Below, piece by piece: positions 45,472-58,292 of a DNA stretch of 64,000 nucleotides (position 1 is its first letter; each line of letters opens with the position of its first letter). The notes beneath the pieces were generated by a model. The model saw nothing but the letters and a program-made list of their open reading frames with translations. It ran no database searches and was not told where the DNA came from. The stretch is from Endothia cerciana. Taxonomy: Eukaryota; Ascomycota; Sordariomycetes; Diaporthales; Cryphonectriaceae. The stretch is from NCBI GenBank assembly GCA_026119935.1, contig JALRMH010000012.1:558001-622000 (forward strand). The letters are read 5' to 3'. The position numbers were made by a program, and so were the translations under genes.

Positions 45472-47895
45472 TCAAGCACTGGTCTTGTCGCTGTCCTCGA
45501 GGAAGAAGTAATTTCCGCTGAGCTTCTGCTCCTGGTCGAGCTGGGAGCCTCCCTTATTGATACGCGGGCGGTAATTGACGGGGTCGCGGCGGAAGGTTAC
45601 GTCAAGGTTCTTGAGGAAGGTGTTGCAACCGGTGAGCAGCGACTCGGGCTTGTTGGCATGGGCGTCGATACCAGGATTGCCGTCGAAAACGATGACCCGG
45701 TCGGCCAGGTACGTGGCCATGATGAAGTCGTGCTCGACGATGAAGGCCGTCTTCTTGGCGTGCATGATAAAGCGCTTGATGACGCGGGCGGCGATGATAC
45801 GCTGCTCGGAATCCAGATAGGCGGACGGTTCGTCGATGACATAGATGTCAGCGGGGAGACCCAGGGCCAGGACGATGGCGACACGCTGCAATTCACCACC
45901 GGACAAGTGCTTGACCTCCTGGTCGATGAAGTCGTCAAGCTTCAGGGGCTTCACGACATCGGTCTGGAACTGAGGAGACAAGACTACAAAGGCGATCAGC
46001 GGGAACTCCCAAGAAAGTTTGACCAATAAGTGTGCTACTCACAAGAGGCCCTAATCTTCTTGAAGAATAGTTGGCGGACAGTTCCCTCGAACTTGGGCGT
46101 GATAGTCTGTGGCTTCATGCTGATCTTCATTTCCGGCATCTTCGAGGTTCCGTCGGGCTTTAAAGCGCCAGCGAGAAGACGACAAAATGTAGTCTTCCCG
46201 GTGCCGTTCTCACCCATCATGACAATGATCCTAGGATAACATCGTTAGTTGGCCCTTGGCGCTCCTGTGAAATCCTTGTGTAGACGTACTCTGAGTCAGT
46301 GAAGCTGCCGGCATCAATCTGAAGGTGGAAGTCGCCCATGGTCTTTTCGATGCGCGGGTAATTGAAGGCACGTGTCTGATCGTTGTCGAACTGGTCTGAG
46401 GCCTCGGCAATCCGGAAAGTGAGGGACTCATCACGGAATCGCAAATTCTCTGTCGGAATGTGGCCATCGAGAAAGATGTTGATACCCTCACGAACGCTGT
46501 GCGGGAGGGACACGACGCCATACACTGCGGGCTGACCATACAGAACGCAGACGTAGTCCGAAAGGTAATCCAAGACGCTGAGATCGTGCTCGACGACTAC
46601 ACAGCCGATTAGTATTATGACATGCAAAAGGCTCTGATGGGTCATTGAAGATCTGCGAGAAGGCATCACGTACCGATGATATAGTTGTTGTGCTTGGATA
46701 GCGACCTGATCATCCTGGCGGCTGCGAGACGCTGCTTGACATCGAGATATGAGGAGGGCTCATCGAACATGTACACATCCTTCTCTTGGACCTTTATCCG
46801 GGTTCAGCGTTGGTACTCCGTCCTCTGGCACAACCAAGGGGCAACAACTTACGCAGGTCAGTCCGATGGCAAACCGCTGAAGCTCGCCACCGGACAGCTT
46901 GGTGACTTCACGATCGTAGATGTGGCGCAGCTCGAGGACATCGAGAACCTCGTCCAAGTTGCCAAGCTGCTTCTGCTTGTTGAGGAGAGCGTTGACGGTC
47001 TTCTCGGGGCCCTTGATAGCCCTGGGCAGCTGGTCGACGTATTGGGGCTTGACAACAGATGTGAGATCGTCCTCCAGCAATTTGGTGAAGTAATTCTGCA
47101 GTTCCGAGCCTCTGAAGTACTTTATAACATCTTCCCAGTCCGGCGGGTTGTCGTATCTTCCCAGGTTGGGCTTCAGCTTACCGCTGAGAATCTTGAGCGC
47201 AGTACTCTTTCCGATACCATTTGTTCCTACGAGACCCAGCACGTTTCCGGGCCTCGGCATAGGCCTATGCCCCCCGTTAGTTGTGGTATGACAGGTGCTG
47301 GGTTTTGTATCGACTCACAGTCTGTGGAGCTTGAAGCTGTTGGCGGAGTACCGGTGGGTGACCTGGGTCTCGAGGTTCGTGGGCAGGTTGATGATGGTGA
47401 TGGCGCCGAAGGGGCACTTCTTGGGACAGATACCGCATCCTATACAGAGGGACTCGGACAGGAAGGCAAGTCGGGAATCGGGGGTCACCTCGATGCCTGG
47501 TCTCTAAAAGTCAGCAGACGAAGGGAGGCAGAGGACGGGGTCATTGGGGGACTGACAAAGCTTGCCACTGCGCACGACAGGACACGACTTCTTACACTCC
47601 TGACGACATTTCTGAGGGAATTTATCGTCAGTTTACCGGGCTTGGTTGTGTCCGCAAGGCAAGATCCGCGAGTGGGAAAACACACCTTCGGCTTGCACTG
47701 TGGCTCAGGAAATGTATCACCATCGTCAGTCAAGTGTCCTCTTGATATTGTGTATGGCGGGGTAGCGGGGCGGGGGGCGGCACACCTTGTCGCTATTCAC
47801 AATAGCGATACTGCAGGACGTCTGTCAGCATGTTGTCTGGAGAGGCTCTGGTCTGAGGGAGAGTCTGGTTTTACCGAGTAAGTTTGTCGGCCATG
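45472..47895 (-). CDS. rli1: ABCE1/Rli1 ribosome-recycling ATPase
   Basis: Ten exons: 47895..47875, 47821..47786, 47697..47686, 47611..47557, 47496..47319, 47264..46853, 46791..46674, 46596..46290, 46230..46043 and 45983..45472 (612 aa). The N-terminus carries the two Fe-S cluster motifs: Cys20, 25, 29 and 33, then Cys59, 62, 65 and 69. Two ABC domains follow: Walker A GTNGIGKST with LSGGELQR, and GENGTGKTT with LSGGELQR; Walker B regions end FDEPSSYLD and IDEPSAYLD. It ends at SDKTSA. Rli1 splits ribosomes after termination and acts in initiation and 40S maturation. Length and all motifs match the family. Exon 3 is only 12 nt (Cys-Lys-Pro-Lys). The first junction, giving an extended N-terminus before IAIVNSDK, is the least certain. 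Confidence 0.95.
47686..47697 (-). other. 12-nt micro-exon of RLI1
   Basis: Bounded by CACAG acceptor and GTGTGT donor. It codes exactly CKPK, including the first cluster-ligand Cys20. Without it the conserved SDKCKPKKCRQEC sequence cannot be formed. The flanking introns are 88 and 74 bp. Confidence 0.88.
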
Positions 47896-49002
47896 ATGAC
47901 GGCGACGCTGTGGGTGGCGTGGAGGTTGGTGTAGAGTTGTCAGACGGGTTTGCCTTGGTGGGTGCAGAAAATCCTCGAGGCGACTGAGATCAACCTTTGC
48001 AGACTCGGGCGAGCCTATTGCGGTTTGGTAATGAACCAGAAGCGATAGGCCAGATTCCGCCAAGGGTTGGAAGGGTTGGGACAAAGGCGCACCAGGTCGC
48101 AGCAAGTACGGTGGGTGAACGGGTTGGGACGGGCCTTTTTTTTTTTTTTTTTGTCAGCCAGTGCTCCCTGCTTTCTTGCAGCGATGGAATTTGTGTACGT
48201 GGGACCAGCTAGCCTGCCCGTGCAGTGGAGCGCGGGGCAGGTGTTTAGGTCAATAATCAGACGGTCACTGATAGGCTGGCCTCAGTGCGTGTGTGGTCCC
48301 AACCTCACAATACACAGGGGTACCTACCGCACCATGCGTACCCAGTCAAGGCCAGTCCCGGCTGCGATGATGCAAGGTCTCTTCAAGGTTGGTCCACCAC
48401 TCAGCCTCGTCATCTAGAGGGTCAACCTCAGGAGAGCCCTGCAGCACACATGGTGTCTTATCTAGGCTGTGGGACAATATTGATGCAGCTAGATGTGGCA
48501 CCTATCGTGAGATTGCGGCCACACTAGCCTCGGTGAGCCACAGGATGAATCTTTCCCTATGAGCGGTAATTCTTTACGCCATCCATAGTCCGGAAAAGAG
48601 ACGGGACCAGCAAGGCTGCTGCAGAGTCGTCTGTCTTAGTCATGCCCTACGTGGTCCAGTCACCGGCGTCCTGGCAGCTACCTTGTGTTGCAACCCCCAA
48701 CGCAGGGGACCTTGGCTTCCATCATCATCAGTTTTGTTGCTGTTGATGTTGTTGCTCGTAGTGCACCGACAGCACCCTCGGGCACTGTGAAGCCCCTCCG
48801 GAGACTGCTTGTGAGAGGGGATTGCCCCCCCCCCCCACCGCAGGGTTATAGCTCCCTATCAGAATCTGTAGGACTGAGAGGTTATTCCTCGGTAGTCCTT
48901 CAGTAACGGTACTTGATGTCAAGGTACCTAGACCCACAATCCATTGTTGCGTTTGGATATCCTGTGGCCGAGGTGGAGCTGAAAATATATGCTCTTGGAG
49001 TG

Positions 49003-49035
49003 GTGGTGCCCAGGTGGTGCCCAGGTGGTGCCCGA
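49003..49035. repeat. 11-bp tandem repeat, three copies
   Basis: Three head-to-tail copies of GTGGTGCCCAG, the last ending GA instead of AG. Confidence 0.85.
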
Positions 49036-50224
49036 ACTGTACGGATGTCGTCGCGGGCGAGGGCCTGAATTTCCTGTTCGTGTGGCCTGTGGTTCACCAC
49101 CATTTGGCCACCCTCTTGCCCACCCCAGGAAGACTTCAAGAGAGTTGGTCATATTCCGAAAGCTGCTTGGTTGGGAGCCCATGCTATTGATCCAGCTTTG
49201 CGGATGCTGCAGAGATCTATCAATAAATACCAGTCTGCAGTGACAATTTGATACGTTCACTCAACAGGAGACTGGTACGGCTGAAGACAACCTGAGCAAC
49301 AAGCGCCAGAAAGACCCCCCCATGCATGCCGGAGTATCAAAGACCAGGTAGCACGCAACACCGGTTTACACAGTCCTGCCTGCTTTATTGCTGTATCTCC
49401 TGGGTTGAATGAACCTGCCATTGTCAGTCTCCTTTCACCTTTGCCTGACCTCTCCTGCTCTTCTTGAGATTATTCACACAATACGAGCAAGCAAACCATT
49501 CAAAAAAGGGATTCTTAATGGCGTCATAAGCCGGAAAGAAAATGCAAGCAAAGGTAAGATAGTTTGTAGAACCGGACAGCTTTATTGTCTGCCAGGCTAA
49601 TAATGAGGCTCATGTTTCCCCTGGCCTGATCAGTAGAGCAGGTGGCCCACAATTGTAACGAGAGCCTCTCTGAAGTTGTATTCCCTGGTCGGCCACCTCA
49701 AGGGCCATTGAGAAATACAACACCAAGCAACCCTGATGGCAACAATGAGGAGGTAAGCAAGCTGAATTAACAAAGGCAAGTGCTGACTGGTTTGTAGGCT
49801 GGTCTAGGAGCATTGGGGACAGTACTTGAGGTCCTAGCCCCGGCGTTGGTGAGAGAGTAGTGGTGGGACAGTCCCTGTTGGTCAACCAACCCCCCACGCA
49901 TTCGCCCACTTACACACACTCACTGCGCGACTTCACTGTGACCTCGCTAGCCCCGCTAGTATGCAAGTACTTCAGCTCAGACCACCTGGACCCCAACTCT
50001 CTCTGAGACTTGCCCACTGTCCCTCTACTGGTTTTGCCCACCACTGCACTTGTAACTCTCGAAATTTACCGACTTCTGCCTTCCTTTCCTCACCCACCCG
50101 CAAGTGACCTCCAGACACCAATACTATTCCCAACCCACATCACCACCACCCATCCCCCCCCTCTACCAACCGAAAGATTCTCGTTCAGTTCTCTATTTCC
50201 AGCTGCCTGGAGCCTGTCTGTTTT

Positions 50225-50691
50225 ATGAATGACTTGTAAGTATCTCCATCCCACCTCCCATTGCCTGTGGGAGCTGCTGCGTCGCCTTGTCCTCCGCCTC
50301 GCGTCTTGCCATCAAGTCCCCATCGACTACGGACACATGCCCCCCGATATTCAACCATAAATCTCGGGGATATACCTTCGGAACACTTGTTCTCGATGGG
50401 ATTGCACGTTGCCGATGATACCGATGCGTCTGCGACCTCGTCATAGCTGTCGGGCCCCAGGTCCGGCCCCAATTGATTCCGATCGCCCATCAGCCTCGTC
50501 ACCATCACTGACATCCGGGGGATGCGACAAGCCTGGTATCTAGCTGATTTTCAGCCGTTACCAAGCGGCCTGCTTCTTTTCCGGGTCGCCTCTGGCATCT
50601 GCGGCGTGTCCTCTGGCCGTGTCTCGATCCAGCAGGAGAATCATCACTGACATCGCCGTCTCATAGCAGGCAGCCTCGCCATCCTCGGTGA
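50225..50691 (+). promoter_or_regulatory. Predicted CHD1 5' leader: uORF split by a leader intron
   Basis: ATG at 50225, then ATGAATGACTT followed by GTAAGTAT at 50236. A CTGAC branch sits at about 50647, with CATAG/CAG acceptors at 50666/50669. Spliced, this makes a 10-residue uORF whose TGA (50689-50691) ends two nucleotides before the CHD1 ATG at 50694. Both acceptors keep this frame. The intron would be about 430 bp, long for this genome. Confidence 0.45.
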
Positions 50692-50693
50692 CC

Positions 50694-53600
50694 ATGTCTT
50701 CCTCGCCGGAATCGAGTCCGGTTAATGGGCACCTTTCGCCGGCCCCGAACCGCATTTCTGTACAACTCCTCGATCCCGAGCCCAGCGAGAGCGATCTGTC
50801 GGACGCCCCAGCTCCCGATCTCGGATCTCCCGCCTCTGCCTCACGCGACGAGCTTGACCAAGCCGCCGCGAATGGCCGCGCCGATTATTTTGATGATCCT
50901 TCAAGCTCCAGTGATGAGGATGCTCCCAATGATGGCGACTTCGATGACGCAGGGGACGCCGGCTCTCCCGTCAGCAATGGGGACCAGAATGAGGCTTCCT
51001 CTTCAGACGACTCCCGGACAGCCTCGAAGCGGAAAGCAGGCCTCGGCCTGGAGGAGGACTTCATGAGAGAGAATCCTGAGCTCTATGGCCTGAGGAGAAG
51101 CGTATGTAGCCGCCGCCTCGCGCTCAGAGATATGCCGCTAAACAACTCATCACAATAGTCTCGCTCACAACAACGTCGAAAGATTGTAGGTTGCCTTCAC
51201 CGCTGACGGTGCCTGTCTTCGAAGAGACTCGCTGACTACTTATCATGCAGGTCGAAGAAGATGATGAGTCCGAGTCCGACTCTGTTGTTGCCAACCGACG
51301 GGTCACCAAGAAGCGGCGGACGGAGCGATCTTTACCGTGTAAGCTTTCATGCCCCGTCGGCGTTGTGCCCGAACTTGTCTAACGGGTTGCCCCACCAGCC
51401 TCCAAGCGAGACACCCCTCTTCGCCAGACGCCGATCGATGATTCTGATAGCGACACGTATGGCGGTGCTCGGGCCAAGAGCTTTCAGAAGAGGGCTCGTC
51501 GGCAAGCAGAAACCCAGCCCGCCGTAGCGCTGGCAGAGAAGCGTTGGAACAGCCGCAGGGCTGCTCGCGTCTCGGCTGGAGCATACCAGGAAAGTGACGT
51601 CGAACGAGATGACGACTCCAACCTCACCCCGAATTACTGGGCCGCAGCCGAGTACGAGGACACCTCGCCATACATCGAGAAAATCATTCGACATAGACTG
51701 AAGCCCGACCGCGAGATGACGCTAGAGACGACTCGACATGACTTCGAGTACTTGGTCAAGTGGCAAGGCCAGTCTCATATGCACAACTCGTGGGAGTCTA
51801 CAGAGTCTGTAGCCGGCTGCCGGGGCATTCGTCGACTCGAGAACTACTACAAGAAGGTCGTCGAGTTTGAGATCAGCCTGCACTTTGAAAGTGAAGATAT
51901 CACTCCCGAACAGAGGGAGGAGTATCTCCTCGACCGCGAGCGACAGCAAGAAGCGGTCGAGGATTACACTAAGGTCGAGCGTGTTGTGGCTGTCCGGGAT
52001 GGCGAGGACGGTGACGAGTATCTGGTCAAGTGGAAAGGCTTGCAGTACGACGAGTGCACCTGGGAAGCTGCCAGTGCTGTCAGCAAGAGCGATCAGGACA
52101 AGATCGACCTCTTCCTAGACCGATCATCACGTTCCTGGCAATCAGATCGGACCGAGTCGAACCCCGACACCCGCAGCGCAATGCGCAAGATTGAACAGCA
52201 GCCATCCTACATCAAGAACGGTGAGCTACGGGAGTTCCAGATGAAGGGGTTGAATTTCCTCGCCCTCAACTGGACGCGTGCAAACAACGTCATCCTGGCA
52301 GACGAAATGGGCCTCGGCAAGACTGTTCAGAGCGTGTCGTTCCTCAGCTGGCTGCGCAATGACCGTGGTCAAGAGGGCCCGTTCCTTGTGGTGGCACCCC
52401 TCAGTGTCATTCCAGCTTGGTGCGATACCTTCAATCATTGGGCCCCAGACCTAAACTACGTCGTCTACCTCGGCCCTGAGGCCGCGCGATCCACCATTCG
52501 GGAGCACGAGCTGCTCGCCAGCAACAACCCCAAAAAGCCCAAATTCAACGTTCTCGTCACCTCCTACGACTACATTCTCCTCGACGCAGACTTCCTGAGA
52601 ACCATCAAGTGGCAGGTCCTGGCTGTTGATGAGGCCCACCGGCTCAAGAACCGCGAGTCTCAGCTGTATGGGAAGCTTGTCAGCTTCAACGTACCCTGCA
52701 AGGTTCTCATCACCGGCACGCCCATCCAAAACAACCTAGCTGAGCTGTCAGCTCTACTCGACTTTCTCAACCCCGGCAAGGTGCTCATTGATGAAGAGCT
52801 GGAGCATCTTGGACAGTCAGACAAGAACGAAGTATTGGATGAGGAGAAGGATCAAGAGCAGCGACGAGCAACACAAGAGAAGCTCGGCCATCTACACGCT
52901 GCCATTGCGCCTTTTATCATCCGTCGAACCAAGGAGACTGTCGAGTCCGACCTGCCGCCTAAGACTGAGAAGATCATCCGCGTGGAGTTGTCAGACGTAC
53001 AGTTGGAGTATTACAAGAACATCTTGACGCGCAATTATGCGGCTTTGAAGGATGCCAACGGTCAAAAACAATCGCTTCTCAACATCATGATGGAGCTGAA
53101 GAAGATCAGCAATCACCCATACATGTTCCATGGCGTCGAGGAGAGAGTGCTGAACGGCAGCACGCGTCGTGAGGATGGCATCAAGGGCCTGATCACGAGC
53201 AGTGGCAAGATGATGCTTCTTGACCAGCTTCTCACCAAGCTCAAGAAGGACGGCCACCGCGTGCTGATCTTCAGCCAGATGGTCAAGATGCTTGACATCC
53301 TTGGAGATTACCTTCGCATACGCGGCTACCAGTTCCAAAGGCTCGATGGTACGATTCCCGCTGCCCCCCGGCGCATGGCGATCAATCACTTCAACGCCGA
53401 GGGCAGCGACGATTTCTGCTTCTTGCTGTCGACCCGTGCGGGTGGCCTAGGAATCAACCTCATGACTGCCGACACTGTGATCATCTACGACTCAGACTGG
53501 AACCCGCAGGCTGACCTTCAGGCCATGGCACGAGCCCATCGTATCGGTCAGAAGAAGCCAGTCAGCGTCTACCGGCTTGTTGCAAAACAGACCATCGAAG

Positions 53601-55919
53601 AAGAGGTTGTCAAGAGAGCCCGCAACAAGCTATTCCTGGAGTACCTGACGATCCAAGCCGGTGTTACGGACGAGGGCAAGGCGCTACGTGAACAGTTTCA
53701 AGACCGGGGGCTCAAGGTGGACGAAGCGAAGACGGCCGAGGACATCCAGATGATCCTCAAGATGCGGTCCCAAAACCTATTCGAGCAATCGGGCAATCAG
53801 GAAAAGCTGGAGCAGCTCGATATCGATGCCATCCTGGAGCAGGCCGAGGAAACCAAGACTGCTGTTGACGACAAGCTCAACCTGAGCACGGGCGGGATTG
53901 ATTGGGACAACTGGATGCAGGTGACCGATGTCAAAGTTGACGAAACGGCTCTTGACTGGGACCAGATCATCCCTGCTGACCAGCTTGCCGTCGTCAAGGC
54001 CGAGGAAGAGAAGAAGCAGCACGATGCATTCCTCGCTAAAGCCAGGGAAGAAAACGCCCCCAGGAAGGCCACGCTGAAGAACGTCAAGAAGACCACGGAC
54101 AACGACAGGGCTGATCGCCTAGCGAAGAAGCGCGAGAGAGAGAGGCAGGAACTCGCCGAGCTTGAGGAGCAGCGAGCCCTTTTGTCTGATCCAAAGCGGC
54201 CTCTCAACGAGAAGGAAACGCGCAACCTCATTCGCGCCTTCTTCCGTTACGGCTCCATGAATGATCGCGCAGAAGAGGTGATCCACGAGGCTCGTCTATC
54301 CGATCGTGACCCTGACTTCCTCCAAGGTATCGTCGACAGACTTGTGGCTGACTGTCAGGCTGCTGTCGATGTCAGCAATGAGAAGGTTCGTGAGGAAGAG
54401 GAGCGAACAGGAAAACAGCTCGCAAAGAAGGATAAGAAGGCCGTGCTCGTCGACTTTGGGGAGGTCAGGAAGGTGAATGCGGAGACGGTTCTGGAGAGGC
54501 CGCCACAGATGAGGCTCCTGCGTGAAATCCTGCAAGGGTACGCAAATCCCCTCACTTTCCGACTACCAGAGGCCGCCAAAGCCGCGCATTACACCTGTGA
54601 CTGGGGAGCTCGCGAGGATGGCATGCTTCTCATTGGCATAGACAAGTATGGTTTCGGTGCCTGGACTCAGATCAGGGATGACAAAGAACTGAACATGGCA
54701 GAAAAGTTCTTCCTGGAAGAGCATCGGGTGGACAAGAAGGAGGAACGCAAGAATGCTTCGGAAAAGAACATACAGTCTCCCGGTGCCGTCCATCTGGTCC
54801 GCCGTTCGGAATACCTTCTTTCTGTCTTGATGGCCAAGTATTCGGACGACGCTGCATACAAGAAGGCAGTGGAGAATCACCACCGCAGCAAGAAGAATCT
54901 TGTCAACGGCCACCGTCGTAGCGACGCCAATTCGGCATCTGCGTCACCCGCGCCTGGTTATGCCAAGAAGTCGGGACAGAATCGGGATCGCAACCGGGAA
55001 CGCATGGGAGCGCATCTCAGCGACACGTACAGGTCTCGAAGCCTGGCGGATGATCGTGGAACGCCGCGCCCCGAACACAAGAGGAAGCATCTGGAAGATC
55101 ACCAAGATCGGCACAACAAGCACCGACGTACCGAGCACGGTCACGGTGAGGCGCGACACAAGGATGACAAGGCTCGTGCGAAACTCGGTCCCGATGCTCT
55201 TGAACGCCTCAAGCAAGCCCGCGAGGACGCTGTGCGGCGCTTCAACCGTCTGATGGAGCTCGACGATGAGAAGCTGGACATGACAAACAACGAGCATCTC
55301 ATCTGGTCGCTGTTGAAGCCCGTGCGAGGCAACTTTCAGCGTATCATGCATACAACGGCCGAGCACATGCCTTCGGCCAAGGAACGTGCAAGGACCATGG
55401 GCTCTGAGCTGCGACAGATCGGCAATCACCTTATCGGTCTTCGGGACGCCGGACTTCCCCGTGAGCAGCTGGAGGGTTTGATGCCACAATTTTGGTAAGA
55501 TGAATGTTTTACTCCTGCCTAGTCGATTACTAACAGCAACAAGGGATTTCCTGGCCACCGTATGGCCGATTGGTGAAGTCGAAGTTACGGGTAAGAGGCT
55601 CTCAAGAATGTACCGCGATCTCCGAGAGAAAGACAAGAAGGTGGACGATGAAAAGCTGCAAGCCAAGAGACGTGAAGACCTCGAAGACGGAGAGATCGAC
55701 GTCGAAGAAGAGAGGCGTCGTCGGGAGCGACGAGAGACCCGACGTGAGCCGAGCGAAGACACGCGTCGTGACTACCGTCGCGACGATAGGCATCGCGCCT
55801 ACGAGAATGGCGACCGTCTGAGCTTCCGTAGGGATCGCGACCGTGGCCAGTCATTGGTTGATCGGCCAAGACCATCGTGGAGCCCCAGCACCCAACAGCA
55901 CCGTCATAGCCCATACTAG
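50694..55919 (+). CDS. chd1: CHD1-type chromatin-remodelling ATPase
   Basis: Exons 50694..51101, 51159..51185, 51251..51338, 51399..55494 and 55544..55919 (1664 aa). The acidic Ser/Asp-rich N-terminus is followed by tandem chromodomains (about 265-345 and 364-410), a Snf2 ATPase with DEMGLGKT at 476-483 and DEAH at 585-588, and motif VI QAMARAHRIGQ. After these come the SANT/SLIDE-like DNA-binding region and a C-terminal CHCT domain ending in an Arg/Glu/Asp-rich tail. Chd1 spaces nucleosomes over transcribed genes and works with elongation factors in the nucleus. The 27-nt second exon codes nine residues in the linker before the chromodomains. The last intron splits a Trp codon inside the CHCT domain and its removal restores QFWDFLATVWPIGE. 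Domain order and length fit fungal Chd1. Confidence 0.96.
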
Positions 55920-58292
55920 GTGGGTGACTGGACTGCTCCTATGAAGTCAGCGTACTCGGTGGCTCCCCTCTGCTGAGAGCCGACAACATTGTCTGACTGC
56001 TCCATCTACTGGCGGCGGTAATCACCGTCTCTCACAGTCTCTAGTTTTGGCGCGCTACCTCATCAAGATTCTGGTGAGACTTCTTCATCCTAGTCTCACA
56101 TATCGCCGGGCGACAACATGGCATATGTCCCGGACGAATAATGAGCAGCATTGTTCCGGCGTACTGGAAATATGTACTGGCGTTACTTGGTTGTGATGAA
56201 CAAACTATATTACCGGGGTGTCGCATGAATCAAATGTATTGGTTTTGGTGTGGCCTTGTTGTTTTCAGAGATACAGGATCCCCGTCCAGAACGGGTGGTT
56301 CTTCACAAGCGGAGAGAACGTTTGGCTGTCGTTGTCATCATTTGGCGAACAACCTATGGAGGTTTTGCTTTATCACATACAACACTAAACCGGCCACGGG
56401 GCAACGAATGCCGGCGGGCATGACTCGGAGTCAACATTGTGGAAAGGGGTTTTCTGTCACACCCGACTGGTGGTGAAGTTGGTGACGTGACCTCCTCACA
56501 CATGACGAGGTGGCATATTGTATCGATTCTCCTGAGCTTACGAGTTAAGTGGGGCTGTCGAGAGGAGCTCGCTAGTCGAGTCTACCTCGTGACCTGGCAA
56601 TGGACCTTTGCTGTATACTCATGTAGCTGGACCAGGTCAGTGCTGTCGATCGACAGTCCAATTGAAGACAAAAAAGATGATATCCAAAGTTCAAGGCTTG
56701 GCGATTGTGATACCTCGTTTGTATGCCTAATGGCAACCGTCCTTCTAACAATTTCTCCGCCCATGCCAAATGTAAAGGTTATAGGTAATTATGTTCAAAG
56801 GGGCTATCACAGTGGGCCAATGCTGATTCACTTGCTCTCTGCTAAGTTGGACCAGAATAGCCCTGATCCATCTGGCGCTCTCCTCCTCCTCTATTACCTG
56901 AGGAGAAGGCGGGGGTGTCCTCATATCCTTACATGTCCTCGAGCCACCTGCTAGACGACATGCTCTCGCCGCCACCGCCAGCACCCCGCCTTCTTCTCCT
57001 CTTCCTATAGGAGCCTCAAAATGCCCTCTTCGGCAAATCCATGGCAATTATCGATTGGGCAAAGAAAGTAGGGGGGTGGGAGAGGAAACGGAAAAAAGGA
57101 AGGGGAGAGAGATACATAGATTCCGATCGCCCGCCCAACGTCCAAGATCACACATGTGCGTATGGTGCAAGTCTGGATGACAACATCTCGGTGTGAGTCC
57201 CAGGTGCTCGACCAAGTTTTGGCTGGCCCGCCAGTATTCTCTTCCCCCACCCGACCCCCCCCCCCCTTTTTTTTTTCCTCTCGTGCTTCTTCTGTTCCCA
57301 TCCTGTCTTCCCGCCAGCGGCCCTTCCTTCGACTGCATGGAACCTGTTTCTTGGTGGCAACAGATGGGTGCGGGTGGCTCTGGACCGTGGAGAGAAGGAC
57401 ATGTTCCCGTCTGAGTGGACTCCGACGAACGAGACGTGCTGCCGCCGGCTGGGCTCGAGGGAGAGGACAGTGCCTTTTCTTTCGATACCGTCCAGTGTCT
57501 TTGGGATCCATCTGGGGGGTTGGTAGAAAACTTTCTCGTCGGCACTCATTTGGCAACAGGTCGGCCAACCATACTCTGTGCGTATCACATCACAAATGCG
57601 AAGCCATCACGACGACATCAAACCAACGGTGACTTCAAACCGATTTCAATTACGTGTGAACAACGCGACACCAGCATCCGGTGTCCCTTTTCTCACCAGA
57701 ACTTGTCAGTATGCTCACAACCCGTGAGGCCAGGCTATCAGGCAACGCCCGTGCCTCAAACGTAATCATGATTCACATCCCCTTCATTTCATCTTCCCAT
57801 ATCCTCGTTTTCGTGACCGTGTCCCTGTGGAACACCCCACTGGTTGCAAAACCTCCAAGGATATATCCGTCTATCAATACAAAGCAAACGTGAATGCAAT
57901 AGATACCGAGAAGCAGACCAGAGCGAAGAGCGAGGTCCCTTGGTTTGTGCAAAGTGTAGGTGTGGTTTTCTCAAGGTCGAGTCCGTCGTGATGTTGAGGT
58001 CTAGTATTTCAAACAGGGATCTCCGGGTTTGAGTGATGTTCGAGTGCAGGTATTGTATCTCCCGCCTTCCCGTCGTCCCATATCGAAGGATCCCGGTCCC
58101 TTGGCAGCTAGGAGTTCAGACCTGAGCGCAACTTTCATTCCCGGTCCCTTTTCCCTCGGAGGCCGCCATTCCAAGGTCTGGGGCGAACCACGTTCGCTAG
58201 CGCGGGGGAAGAATCGGGAGCACCGAAGGCCCAGCGGCCACGAAATCAGGGTTAGGGCGCGCGAGAGGAAGCAGAAACACGCTGCGAGCCTT
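55920..58292. other. Convergent CHD1/HST4 intergenic region
   Basis: 2.4 kb with no supported gene, unusually long for a convergent pair in the housekeeping block. It contains a C12-T10 junction at 57255-57276. ORFs here (for example 57005-57568 minus) are low-complexity and featureless. Confidence 0.5.
57255..57276. repeat. C12-T10 homopolymer junction
   Basis: Twelve C directly followed by ten T, a pure pyrimidine strand. Confidence 0.88.

Larger units (their letters stand above)
47896..50693. promoter_or_regulatory. Divergent RLI1/CHD1 intergenic region
   Basis: 2.8 kb with no supported gene. It holds a 17-nt T run at 48136-48152 close to the RLI1 start, a 12-nt C run at 48825-48836, an 11-bp triple tandem repeat at 49003-49035 and, at the right end, a probable CHD1 leader with an intron and uORF. 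Confidence 0.5.

Noticed and set aside
45264..45479. 71-codon minus ORF just past the RLI1 stop with a Gly/Arg-rich, acidic end
   Set aside because: Starts from GTG and lies in the probable RLI1 3' UTR; RLI1 already ends at its family-typical length.
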